Origin: VBDM01 sp035702665
GTDB taxonomy: Bacteria; Pseudomonadota; Gammaproteobacteria; Burkholderiales; SG8-39
Assembly: GCA_035702665.1 (NCBI GenBank)
Contig: DASSQD010000112.1
Coordinates: forward strand, 1 to 40,292
Length of the DNA: 40,292 bases
Reading direction: 5' to 3'
Shown in pieces: positions 22,406 through 30,225 of this stretch; within the stretch, counting starts at the first letter, position 1, and every line of letters begins with the position of its first letter. The notes below the pieces were generated by a model. The model worked only from the letters and a program-made list of their open reading frames with translations, had not been told where the DNA came from and made no database searches. Both the position numbers and the translations under genes were made by a program.

Positions 22406-23185
22406 GTGCGAGCCCAGTCCGCCGAAACCTGCCTCCCCGCTTCCGGGCGCGCAACGCTGCCCGGGCCGCTTCGCCTTGCGGCGACCGCGGCCTGCCTCGC
22501 CTGGGGCCTCGCGGCGGCCGCCCTCGTCTTTCCCTTTGCCTCGCGACTCCTCCGCCTTGCGCTGCGGCGGCTCTGGGCGCGGTGCATGCTCGACGCGGTC
22601 GGGCTCGAGTTGCGCGTCGAGGGCGAGGCGATCGAGCCCGGCGCGCTGCTCGTCGCCAACCACGTTTCGTGGGTGGACGTGCTCCTTCTCGCGAGCCTCG
22701 CGCCCGCGGCGTTCGTCGCCAAGTCGGAAGTCCGCTGCTGGCCCGCGATCGGCTGGCTCGCGGCGCGCGCGGAGACCGTGTTCCTGCGGCGCGCGAGCGG
22801 GCGCTCCCTGCTCGCGGTGAAGAACCGCATCGCCGCGCTGCTCGACGAAGGCCGCAGCGTCGTGCTGTTTCCCGAGGGCACGACGAGCGACGGAGCGTCC
22901 GTGCTGCCTTTCCGTTCGGGGCTCCTCCAGTCCGCGGTGGATTGCGGCCGGCCGCTGCAGGCGATCGCGATCAGGTATCGCGACGCGGGCGAAAGGCGCA
23001 GCGCGGCGGCCGCGTTCGTCGACGGCATGAGCCTATGGCAGTCGGTGCTGGCCGTCTGCGGGTCGGGGCGCATCCGGGCCCGCGTCTCGGTCGCGCCCCC
23101 TTTCGCCCCGGGCGGGCGGAACCGCAAGCGGCTGGCGCGCGAGTCTCGCGCGGCGGTCGCGGCGATGGTCGCCGAACGAAACTAA
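22406..23185 (+). CDS. 1-acyl-sn-glycerol-3-phosphate acyltransferase (PlsC-like)
   Basis: 259 residues from a GTG at 22406. An N-terminal hydrophobic helix (LRLAATAACLAWGLAAAALV) is followed by the acyltransferase domain. It carries NHVSWVD (HX4D, His86 and Asp91), a second block with F-V-A-K-S-E-V, FLRRASGR, and FPEGTTSDG. It acylates lysophosphatidic acid or a related lipid at the inner membrane. The GTG has no good Shine-Dalgarno sequence, but it is the first start codon after the terminator that keeps the hydrophobic helix; the open frame runs through the terminator and cannot all be coding. A non-PlsC acyl acceptor, as in OlsA, is possible. Confidence 0.85.
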   Translation: MRAQSAETCLPASGRATLPGPLRLAATAACLAWGLAAAALVFPFASRLLRLALRRLWARCMLDAVGLELRVEGEAIEPGALLVANHVSWVDVLLLASLAPAAFVAKSEVRCWPAIGWLAARAETVFLRRASGRSLLAVKNRIAALLDEGRSVVLFPEGTTSDGASVLPFRSGLLQSAVDCGRPLQAIAIRYRDAGERRSAAAAFVDGMSLWQSVLAVCGSGRIRARVSVAPPFAPGGRNRKRLARESRAAVAAMVAERN

Positions 23186-23251
23186 AGGAGCCCCTTCCGG
23201 TCTACTTCTGGACCGGCCGGCGGGGGAAGCGGCCGGGCAAAGGAGACAACC

Positions 23252-23707
23252 ATGAGAATCCGTACGCTCATCCTGTCCGCGTGCACGGTCGCCGCACAGG
23301 TCGTGCTGGCGCCGCTCGCGATTCCCGCCGAGCCCGCGGCTTCGAAGATGACCGCGAAGGACGTGTCGAGGAAGGCCGACGAGACCGCGCGCGCGGTCGG
23401 GAAGTACACGATTCAGGAGCGGGACGAGGCGCTGAAGAGCGCGAAGGCGGCGCTCGACGACGTGGACGCCCGCATGCGCACTCTCGACCGCAAGGTCGAC
23501 CGTGAATGGGACCGGATGGATCAGGCCGCGCGGGCCAGGGCCCGTACGGCTCAAAACGCCCTGCGCAGGGAGCGCGACGATGTCGCCGAGTGGTACGGCG
23601 GGCTCAAGCACGGCTCTGCCGAGTCGTGGGACGAGGTCAAGACGGGCTTCGTCTCGAGCTACGAGAAGCTGAAGGCTTCCTTCGCCAAGGCGACCAGCGG
23701 CCTGTAG
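23252..23707 (+). CDS. Exported helical protein, unknown function
   Basis: A 151-residue protein with an N-terminal signal peptide (MRIRTLILSACTVAAQVVLA, cleavage near IPAEP). The mature part is charged and helical: KDVSRKADETARAVGKYTIQE, then A-A-L-D-D-V-D-A-R-M-R and the C-terminal block SAESWDEVKTGFVSSYEKLK. That block matches the end of the cytoplasmic coiled-coil protein at 17187-17486. A clean AAAGGAG precedes the ATG. The 66-nt gap after the acyltransferase contains two hairpins (CCGGTC/GACCGG and CCGGCC/GGCCGG) but no T tract, so read-through from the acyltransferase is possible. Confidence 0.8.
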   Translation: MRIRTLILSACTVAAQVVLAPLAIPAEPAASKMTAKDVSRKADETARAVGKYTIQERDEALKSAKAALDDVDARMRTLDRKVDREWDRMDQAARARARTAQNALRRERDDVAEWYGGLKHGSAESWDEVKTGFVSSYEKLKASFAKATSGL

Positions 23708-23720
23708 TGCCGTCGCAGCG

Positions 23721-24173
23721 CTAGTCCCTGGGTATCACCAGCGGTTTCCCGGTCTCGAGCAGCGACTTCAGGCTCGAGAGGATCTCCGGCCAGCCTTCGC
23801 GCACGACGCCGAGCGTCGGTCCGCTCGGCGGGAAATCGTCGTGCGTCACCGTGAGCTTGCACACCATCGCCATGGGCTCGATCTCGTAGGTGACGCGCGA
23901 AGGTCCGTCCTCGATGAAGCTCGGTTCGAAGGTATGGACGAGCTTTCTTCTCGGAACGACCTCGATCACGTGGCCCGCGACGCCGGGACCATGGCGCCTG
24001 TGGATCTCGAAGCGGTGCATGTAGTCGAAGCGGCCGCCGCGCTTCAATTCCGCGTGCAACTCCAGGCCCGCGTAGTACTGCCGGGTGTACTTCCCCTCGG
24101 TGAGCGCGTTCCAGAGCGCGCGCGGCGTGGTGCGGATGTAGATGACGTTGACGAGCTGCGGTCCCGAGCGCAC
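23721..24173 (-). CDS. SRPBCC/AHSA1-like protein
   Basis: A 150-residue single-domain protein with the activator-of-Hsp90/START-like (SRPBCC) pattern: VIYIRTTPRALWNALTEGKY, GGRFDYM, LVHTFEP, SRVTYEIEP, KLTVTHDDF, then GWPEILSSLKSLLETGKPL at the end. The fold binds small hydrophobic ligands or acts as a co-chaperone-like module; the ligand is unknown. It starts with GTG at 24171-24173, one base after the nrdJ stop (TGA-C-GTG), so it is translated from the nrdJ transcript. Why a ribonucleotide reductase gene should carry it is unclear. Confidence 0.85.
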   Translation of the reverse strand: MRSGPQLVNVIYIRTTPRALWNALTEGKYTRQYYAGLELHAELKRGGRFDYMHRFEIHRRHGPGVAGHVIEVVPRRKLVHTFEPSFIEDGPSRVTYEIEPMAMVCKLTVTHDDFPPSGPTLGVVREGWPEILSSLKSLLETGKPLVIPRD

Positions 24174-24174
24174 G

Positions 24175-27009
24175 TCAGCCGCACACCCCCACCGCGCCGC
24201 AGGCGCTGCAAAAATCGCAGCCGTCCCTGCGGATCACCGCGAAATTTCCGCACTCGCTGCACTTGAGGCCCTTCATCTTGGTCGCGGTGCCCGCCTTGGG
24301 CGCCTCCAGCATGCCCATCGCCTGCACCGGGTAGCCTTCCTCGTCGAGGATCCCGAGCATGGCGTAGCGGTGCATGATGAGCCGCGCGAGGTAGGACACG
24401 GTCGAGGGATAGTTCTGCTGCTTGCGGCTTCCCGGCACGAAGGCGAGGAAGTCGCCCAGCGGCTCGGGATAGTTCAGGAGCTTCCTGAGCTTCATCCCGA
24501 TCCACGCCGGATCGACGACGCGCATGTCGAGCGACAGGATCTTGCACAGTCCGTCGAGCGCGCGCGGGTACTCGCCCGAGAGCCACATGGAGTAGGGCCG
24601 GGTGACGCCGTCGGGAAGGGTGATCTCCTTCAGCCCGAGAACGAAATCGTCCTTGGTCCCCGGGTTGAGCACGTCCACCGTCCACGACATCGTGCCGTCG
24701 GCGCCGGTCTTCGGCTCCTTCAGGCTGAACATGGCGTCGAGCACCGGCCCGTGCTTCTCGTCGGGCAGCGCGCGCAGCTCGTCGCACTGCCAGCGCACGA
24801 GTTGCGCCACCGCCGAGCAGATCGAGGGCATGCGCTTCAATTCGCCGTGCGGCGGGAAGGGCATGTCGAAGGCGTCGTCGGACGCGGTCTTCGCGAGCGT
24901 GTCGAGCTTCAGGCGCAGCCACGCGGGGTCGCTGGCGCGCATGTCCATCGACAGCGTCTTCGCCACCGCGCCCAGGCCGCGCGGCTGCTCGGCGCCGTTC
25001 ACCCATACCTCGAAGGGCCGGGGGCGCGAGTCGCTCTCGACGTGCCCGACGAAGATCGCGAACTCGCCGTGCGGATGCTCGATCATGTAGGTCCACGCCG
25101 GGTTGCCGCCGGCGAGCCTCGGCCGTCCCGGCCAGCGCAAACTGGCGAGCACCGGTTCGGGGATCGTCTTGATCTCGATGCGCCGGTTGCGGTCGCTGGA
25201 GACGAAGTCCTGCGGCCGGGAAGCGGGCGCCGCCGACAACACCGAACCGATCACGTTGTTCGGGCGATAGGTCGCGAGGCCCTTCAATCCCGACTGCCAC
25301 GCCTCGAAGTAGAGGTCCTGGAATTCCGAATAGGGGTAGCTCTCGGGCACGTTCACCGTCTTCGAGATGCTGGTGTCGATGTAGGGCGCGACCGCGGCGA
25401 CCATCTTCTCGTGCGCCGAGGCCGACAGCTCGAGCGCGGTGACGAAATACGGGGGCAGGGCGTCGACGTCCCCTCCTTCGTGCCGGTAGAGGCGCCAGGC
25501 GTAGTCCTCGACCGGGAACTCCTTCATCGTCCCGTCGGCCATGCGCTTCCTGCGCGTGTAGGTCCAGGAGAACGGCGGCTCGATGCCGTTCGAGGCGTTG
25601 TCGGCGAAAGCGAGGCTGATCGTGCCCGTGGGCGCGATCGACAGCAGGTGCGAGTTGCGCACGCCGTTTGCGCGGATCAGGGCCTTCAGCTCGGCGGGCA
25701 GGCGCGCCGCGAAGCCCGATCCCGAGAGGTACATGTCGCCGTTGAAGAGCGGAAAGGCGCCCCGCTCCTTGGCGAGCTCGCTCGACGCGCGGTAGGCGCG
25801 GTCGCGCATCGCTTCCGAGATCCGCGACGCCATGGCGCGCGCGTCCTCCGAGTCGTAGCGCAGGCGCAGCATCACGAGCGCGTCGCCCAGGCCGGTGAAG
25901 CCCAGTCCCACGCGGCGCTTCGCCATCGCCTCGGCGTGCTGCGCCTTCAGCGGCCACGCGGTCACGTCGAGCACGTTGTCCAGCATGCGCACCGCGACCT
26001 CGACGACCTCGCCGAAGCGCTCGAAGTCGAAGCGCGCAGCATCAGAGAACGGCCCGGCGACGAAGCGCGTCAGGTTGATCGAGCCGAGGCAGCAGCAGCC
26101 GTAGGGCGGCAGCGGCTGCTCGGCGCAGGGATTGGTCGCCTCGATCGCCTCGCAATAGGACAGGTTGTTGTCGCGGTTGATGCGGTCGAGGAACAGGATG
26201 CCCGGCTCGGCATGATCGTAGGTCGAGCGCATGATCTGGTCCCACAGCTCGCGCGCCCGCAGCTTGCGGTATACCCAGAGCCCGTCGCCGCGCTGGAACG
26301 CGCCCGCCGCAATCGCATCCGGATGCGGCCTCGCCTTGTGCACCAGCGCGACTTCGGTGTCGTTCTCCACCGCCTGCATGAAGGCGTCGGTGACGCCCAC
26401 CGAGATGTTGAAATTCGCGAGGTCGCCCTCGTCCTTGGCGTGGATGAACTCCTCGACGTCGGGGTGATCGCAGCGCAGCACGCCCATCTGCGCGCCGCGC
26501 CGCGCGCCCGCCGACTCGACCGTCTCGCACGATCGGTCGAAGACGCGCATGTAGGACACCGGCCCCGAGGCGCGCGAGTGCGTGCCCTTCACCTCCGCGC
26601 CCTTCGGCCGGATCGAGGAGAAGTCGTAGCCGACACCGCCGCCGCGGCGCATCGTCTCGGCGGCCTCCTGGAGCGCAGTGTAGATGCCGGGCCGGCCGTC
26701 GACGACTTCCGAGATCGAGTCGCCCACGGGCTGCACGAAGCAGTTGATCAGCGTCGCCTGCATCGGGATGCCGGCCGCCGAGTTGATCCGGCCCGCGGGA
26801 ACGAAGCCGGCCTCGAGCGCCTCGGCGAAGCGGCGCTCCCAGTGGGCGCGCTTCTCCGGCGCCTCCGCGGCGGCGAGTGCGCGGGCCACGCGCGCGCGCA
26901 CCTCGGCGACCGTGCGCTCCTTGCCCTTGGCGTACTTCTCGAGCAGCGCCTCGCGGCAGATCTCCTGCTCGGGAAGCGATTCGGTGACGGCGGATGCGGG
27001 TTCGTCCAT
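24175..27009 (-). CDS. nrdJ: Adenosylcobalamin-dependent ribonucleoside-diphosphate reductase (class II)
   Basis: A 944-residue class II reductase. The N-terminal region is followed by GRINSAAGIPMQATLINCFVQ, with a redox cysteine near residue 90. Then come GYDFSSIRPKGA, RRGAQMGVLRCDHPD, and NPCAEQPLPPYGCCCLGSINL, which carries the N-x-C-x-E active-site motif near residue 295. The C terminus has two TSCPD-like modules (about 650-700 and 800-845, with LSMDMRASDPAW and LSLDMRVVDPAW) and ends in a cysteine ribbon (CSECG, CDFCSACG, VCG) that passes electrons to the active site. It makes deoxyribonucleotides without oxygen. The ATG at 27007-27009 lacks a Shine-Dalgarno site and lies 11 nt from a TATAAT. 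Confidence 0.95.
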   Translation of the reverse strand: MDEPASAVTESLPEQEICREALLEKYAKGKERTVAEVRARVARALAAAEAPEKRAHWERRFAEALEAGFVPAGRINSAAGIPMQATLINCFVQPVGDSISEVVDGRPGIYTALQEAAETMRRGGGVGYDFSSIRPKGAEVKGTHSRASGPVSYMRVFDRSCETVESAGARRGAQMGVLRCDHPDVEEFIHAKDEGDLANFNISVGVTDAFMQAVENDTEVALVHKARPHPDAIAAGAFQRGDGLWVYRKLRARELWDQIMRSTYDHAEPGILFLDRINRDNNLSYCEAIEATNPCAEQPLPPYGCCCLGSINLTRFVAGPFSDAARFDFERFGEVVEVAVRMLDNVLDVTAWPLKAQHAEAMAKRRVGLGFTGLGDALVMLRLRYDSEDARAMASRISEAMRDRAYRASSELAKERGAFPLFNGDMYLSGSGFAARLPAELKALIRANGVRNSHLLSIAPTGTISLAFADNASNGIEPPFSWTYTRRKRMADGTMKEFPVEDYAWRLYRHEGGDVDALPPYFVTALELSASAHEKMVAAVAPYIDTSISKTVNVPESYPYSEFQDLYFEAWQSGLKGLATYRPNNVIGSVLSAAPASRPQDFVSSDRNRRIEIKTIPEPVLASLRWPGRPRLAGGNPAWTYMIEHPHGEFAIFVGHVESDSRPRPFEVWVNGAEQPRGLGAVAKTLSMDMRASDPAWLRLKLDTLAKTASDDAFDMPFPPHGELKRMPSICSAVAQLVRWQCDELRALPDEKHGPVLDAMFSLKEPKTGADGTMSWTVDVLNPGTKDDFVLGLKEITLPDGVTRPYSMWLSGEYPRALDGLCKILSLDMRVVDPAWIGMKLRKLLNYPEPLGDFLAFVPGSRKQQNYPSTVSYLARLIMHRYAMLGILDEEGYPVQAMGMLEAPKAGTATKMKGLKCSECGNFAVIRRDGCDFCSACGAVGVCG

Positions 27010-27019
27010 GGGGACTGGT

Positions 27020-27025
27020 ATTATA
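27020..27025 (-). promoter_or_regulatory. Candidate -10 box for nrdJ, very close to the start codon
   Basis: The minus strand has a perfect TATAAT only 10 nt before the nrdJ ATG. If used, transcription would begin about 4 nt from the start codon. No clear -35 hexamer is present at 16-18 nt. Confidence 0.35.
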
Positions 27026-27140
27026 TACAGGGGACGCCCGGGATGGCGCGGATTTTTCGAAGGGACTAGTATGCGCCTGATTGGACAGATCTTGTAGTCG
27101 CCGCTCGCATCCCCATATGCGGCTGACAGGAGTGAACACC

Positions 27141-28025
27141 ATGGCATCCATCCGCGAAGCCTCCCGCGTCGTCACCGCCCACCGCCAGCGCGAAGGCGCC
27201 GGCTTCATCGTGCGGCGTCCGTTTCCCACTCAGGGGCTCGACCTGGTCGATCCTTTCCTCTTGCTCGACGAGATGGGGCCGGTCGACTACCGCCCCGGCG
27301 AGGCGGTCGGGGCGCCCGACCACCCGCACCGGGGCTTCGAGACCATCACCTACATGCTCGAGGGCCAGTTCGAGCACGAGGACTCGGCCGGCCACAAGGG
27401 CGTGCTGCGCGCCGGCGACGTGCAGTGGATGACCGCGGGCGCGGGCATCGTGCACTCCGAGATGCCCTCGCGCCAGATCCGCGACCAGGGTGGGCGCGTG
27501 CACGGCTTCCAGATATGGGTGAACCTGCCGGCGAAGCTCAAGATGACGCGGCCGCGCTACCAGGAGGTCTCGGGCGGCGAGATCCCGCAGGCCGCGAGCG
27601 CCGACGGGCGCGCGCGCGTGCGCGTGGTCGCGGGCGAGGCGCTCGGCGCGCGCGCCGTGATCGACACCTACATCCCGATCGTGTACCAGGACTGGACGCT
27701 GGACGCCGGGGCGGACGTGACGGTCGCGCTGCCGCGCGAGCAGCAGGCGCTCGCGTACGTATTCCAGGGATCGGCGCTCGTCGGCGACGAGGGCGGCGAG
27801 ATCAAGGACGGTCAGCTCGCGCTCTTCGCTGTGGGCGACGCCGTCCGCCTTCGCGGGAGGGAGGGAGGCGGGCGCCTCTTGCTCCTCGCCGGGGTCCCGA
27901 TCAAGGAGCCGGTCGCGCGCCACGGCCCGTTCGTGATGAACACGCAGGACGAGATCGTCCAGGCGGTGCGCGACTACCAGAGCGGCAACATCGGCGAGAT
28001 CACGCGAACCGCCGAAGTCGTCTGA
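27141..28025 (+). CDS. Pirin family protein
   Basis: A 294-residue bicupin. The N-terminal cupin has the pirin metal site: HPHRGFETITY supplies two histidines, and AGAGIVHSEMP supplies a histidine and a glutamate. FQIWVNLPAKLKMTRPRYQ follows, which is standard for the family. Bacterial pirins have been linked to quercetinase-like dioxygenase activity and to regulation of central metabolism; neither can be read from sequence. The ATG at 27141 has AGGAG. It is divergent from nrdJ and followed closely by a TerC-type gene. Confidence 0.93.
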   Translation: MASIREASRVVTAHRQREGAGFIVRRPFPTQGLDLVDPFLLLDEMGPVDYRPGEAVGAPDHPHRGFETITYMLEGQFEHEDSAGHKGVLRAGDVQWMTAGAGIVHSEMPSRQIRDQGGRVHGFQIWVNLPAKLKMTRPRYQEVSGGEIPQAASADGRARVRVVAGEALGARAVIDTYIPIVYQDWTLDAGADVTVALPREQQALAYVFQGSALVGDEGGEIKDGQLALFAVGDAVRLRGREGGGRLLLLAGVPIKEPVARHGPFVMNTQDEIVQAVRDYQSGNIGEITRTAEVV

Positions 28026-28042
28026 TCTAGTCTGACCTCAGA

Positions 28043-28798
28043 GTGGAGCTGCTCGCCGATCCGCAGGCCTGGATCGCCTTCGTGACGCTGACGGTCCTCG
28101 AGCTGGTGCTCGGCATCGACAACGTGATCTTCATCTCCATCATGGTCGACAAGCTGGAGGAATCGCGGCGTGAGGTCGCGCGCAGGCTCGGCCTCTTCCT
28201 CGCGATGTTCATGCGCATCGGCCTGCTGTTCCTGCTCGCGTGGATCGCCGGTCTCACCGAGCCGCTGTTCACGCTGCCGCTCTTCGGACAGGAGATCTCG
28301 GGCCGCGACCTCATCCTCATCGCCGGCGGCCTGTTCCTGCTGTGGAAGAGCACGGCGGAGATCCATCAGCTGCTCGAAGGCGAGAAGGGCGAGTCCTCGG
28401 CGGCGGGAGGGACCACCTTCTCCGCCGTGATCCTGCAGATCATCGTCATCGACATGGTGTTCTCGCTGGATTCGATCGTCACCGCGGTCGGCATGGTGGA
28501 CCGCCTCCCGGTCATGGTCGCCGCGGTGGTGGCGTCGGTCGCGCTGATGATGCTGTTCGCCGGCGCGATCGGGCGCTTCGTCTCGGCACATCCCACGGTG
28601 AAGATGCTCGCGCTCGCGTTCCTGTTCGTGATCGGCGTGGTGCTGATCGCCGACGGTTTCGACCACCACATCCCCAAGGGCTACGTCTACTTCGCCATGG
28701 CGTTCTCGGTCGCGGTCGAGGCGCTCAACGTCCGCATGCGCAGGAAGCGCACGGCGCCGGTCGAGCTGCGCGTGCCCTACGCGCGCGATGGAGATTGA
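28043..28798 (+). CDS. TerC family integral membrane protein
   Basis: A 251-residue protein with about seven transmembrane helices, starting with GTG at 28043. Family motifs are VLELVLGIDNVIFISI (acidic residues in TM1) and DMVFSLDSIVTAVGMVDRLPVM. It resembles the YgdQ/YkoY branch, members of which are linked to metal (manganese) export or metal loading of secreted proteins. No Mn riboswitch is visible: only 17 nt separate it from the pirin gene, so it is probably co-transcribed. The Shine-Dalgarno site is poor. The C terminus is a basic tail with RRKRTAPVELRVPY. Confidence 0.9.
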   Translation: MELLADPQAWIAFVTLTVLELVLGIDNVIFISIMVDKLEESRREVARRLGLFLAMFMRIGLLFLLAWIAGLTEPLFTLPLFGQEISGRDLILIAGGLFLLWKSTAEIHQLLEGEKGESSAAGGTTFSAVILQIIVIDMVFSLDSIVTAVGMVDRLPVMVAAVVASVALMMLFAGAIGRFVSAHPTVKMLALAFLFVIGVVLIADGFDHHIPKGYVYFAMAFSVAVEALNVRMRRKRTAPVELRVPYARDGD

Positions 28799-28802
28799 CC
28801 CG

Positions 28803-29129
28803 ATGGATTTCGGCAAGCTGATCGACGATCTGACGAAGGACTGGGATTGGCTCTCGTTCCTCGTGCAGTACTGTGCAGGAAGGAACTTCGGCAAGACCTT
28901 CTGCCAGGACGTGAGATGGTGGGCGATCGGGATCGCGGGGCTGCTCGTCGTGATCGCCGTCTGGTGGATCCTCGCCAGGCTGGTGAAGGCGTACGAGAGC
29001 TGGAACTTCCGCAGGCTATCTGCCAAGGTCGCCGACGCCGAGACCATGAAGGAGCACGTGTGGTCGGGCCACGACGCGCACCTGACCTCGTCCGATCAGC
29101 GCGCCCGGAAGGATCAGCGCCCGCGGTAG
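28803..29129 (+). CDS. Small single-span membrane protein, unknown
   Basis: A 108-residue protein: a polar N-terminal part with two cysteines (QYCAGRNFGKTFCQD), one transmembrane helix (WWAIGIAGLLVVIAVWWIL) and a basic cytoplasmic tail. The ATG at 28803 has GGAGA 8 nt upstream; an in-frame ATG at 28788 inside the TerC gene is the alternative. It follows TerC by 4 nt and is likely in the same operon. I recognise no family. Its last 16 nt overlap the convergent sugar-dehydrogenase gene. Confidence 0.7.
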   Translation: MDFGKLIDDLTKDWDWLSFLVQYCAGRNFGKTFCQDVRWWAIGIAGLLVVIAVWWILARLVKAYESWNFRRLSAKVADAETMKEHVWSGHDAHLTSSDQRARKDQRPR

Positions 29130-30217
29130 GCGATGCGGTAGATCACCCCGGCCTGGTCGTCCGACACCAGCAGCGAGCCGTCGGGCATGACCTCGACGTC
29201 GACCGGCCGGCCCCAGGCCGACTCGCCCTGCAGCCAGCCCTCGGAGAACACCTCGTGCTTCACCGCGCGTCCGCCCTCGACCACGACGCGCGCAATGCGG
29301 TAGCCGATCTTCCTCGAGCGGTTCCAGGAGCCGTGCTCGGCGACGAAGACGTTGTTGCGATACTCGGGCGGGAACTGTGCGCCGGTGTAAAAACGCATTC
29401 CGAGCGAGGCGACGTGCGGCCCGAGCTTGACCTCGGGCGGCGTGAACTCGGAGCAGGCGCGCTTGCTCCCGTACTCGGGGTCGGCGCTGTCGCCCTGATG
29501 GCAGTACGGATAGCCGAAGTTCATCCCGTGCCTGGGCGCGTGGTTGAGCTCGTCGGAGGGCAGGTCGTCCCCGAGCATGTCGCGGCCGTTGTCCGTGAAC
29601 CACAGATCCTTGCTGCGCGGGTCCCAGTCGAAGCCGACCGAGTTGCGTATGCCGCTCGCGAAAACCTCGTAGCCCGAGCCGTCGGGCCTGATGCGCGAGA
29701 TGAGCGCGTAGCGCGCGGGATCCGGCTCGCAGATGTTGCAGGGAGCGCCGACCGGCACGTACAGCCAGCCGTCGGGGCCAAAGCGGATGAATTTCCAGCC
29801 GTGGTGCGTCTCGCGCGGATAGCGGTCGGTCACGACCACCGGCTTCGCCGACGCCGGGTCGGCAAGAAGATTGCCGATATCGTAGCGCAGGATGCGGCTC
29901 ACCTCCGCGACGTACAGGGCGCCGTCGCGCACGGCGACGCCGTTGGGCAGGCGCAGACCCGACGCGACGGTGATTACTTGGCCGGCTTTCGTCCCTGCGT
30001 AGCGCACCGCGTAGACGCTGCTCGCGCGCGTACCGACGAATACCACCTGGTCCGGGCCGAGAGCGAGCGCGCGCGCGTTGGGAATGTCGCGCGCGAACAC
30101 GCTGATCTCGAAGCCGGGCGGCAGCTTGATGCGCTCGAGCGGCAGGTGCTGGGCGGCCGCCGCGTGCGCGAGCAGCAGAGGGAACGCGAGCGCTGCGCGT
30201 GACGCGAAGGCGAACAT
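29114..30217 (-). CDS. PQQ-dependent sugar (sorbosone-type) dehydrogenase
   Basis: A 367-residue exported protein. The signal peptide MFAFASRAALAFPLLLAHAA is followed by LPLERIKLPPGFEISVFA, a typical start of soluble six-bladed propeller dehydrogenases. Family blocks include HHGWKFIRFGPDGWLYVPVGAPCNICEPDP, GIRNSVGFDWDP, DNGRDMLGDDLPSDELN and FVAEHGSWNRS, covering the active-site histidine and the calcium/PQQ loops. A close cysteine pair (PCNIC) may be a disulfide. It oxidises aldoses or related sugars in the periplasm, but the substrate is unproven. The start at 30215-30217 lies 8 nt after the tctC stop, without a good ribosome site, so it is probably coupled to tctC. Confidence 0.9.
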   Translation of the reverse strand: MFAFASRAALAFPLLLAHAAAAQHLPLERIKLPPGFEISVFARDIPNARALALGPDQVVFVGTRASSVYAVRYAGTKAGQVITVASGLRLPNGVAVRDGALYVAEVSRILRYDIGNLLADPASAKPVVVTDRYPRETHHGWKFIRFGPDGWLYVPVGAPCNICEPDPARYALISRIRPDGSGYEVFASGIRNSVGFDWDPRSKDLWFTDNGRDMLGDDLPSDELNHAPRHGMNFGYPYCHQGDSADPEYGSKRACSEFTPPEVKLGPHVASLGMRFYTGAQFPPEYRNNVFVAEHGSWNRSRKIGYRIARVVVEGGRAVKHEVFSEGWLQGESAWGRPVDVEVMPDGSLLVSDDQAGVIYRIAYRGR

Positions 30218-30225
30218 CCGGAGAG

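Noticed and set aside
24142..27069. A very long open frame on the plus strand opposite nrdJ
   Set aside because: High-GC coding DNA often leaves the antisense frame open; the translation is Arg/His/Leu-rich without any domain, while the minus strand encodes a complete class II reductase.
28026..28042. Possible manganese riboswitch before the TerC-type gene
   Set aside because: Only 17 nt separate it from the pirin gene, too short for a yybP-ykoY element, and none of the conserved bases are seen.
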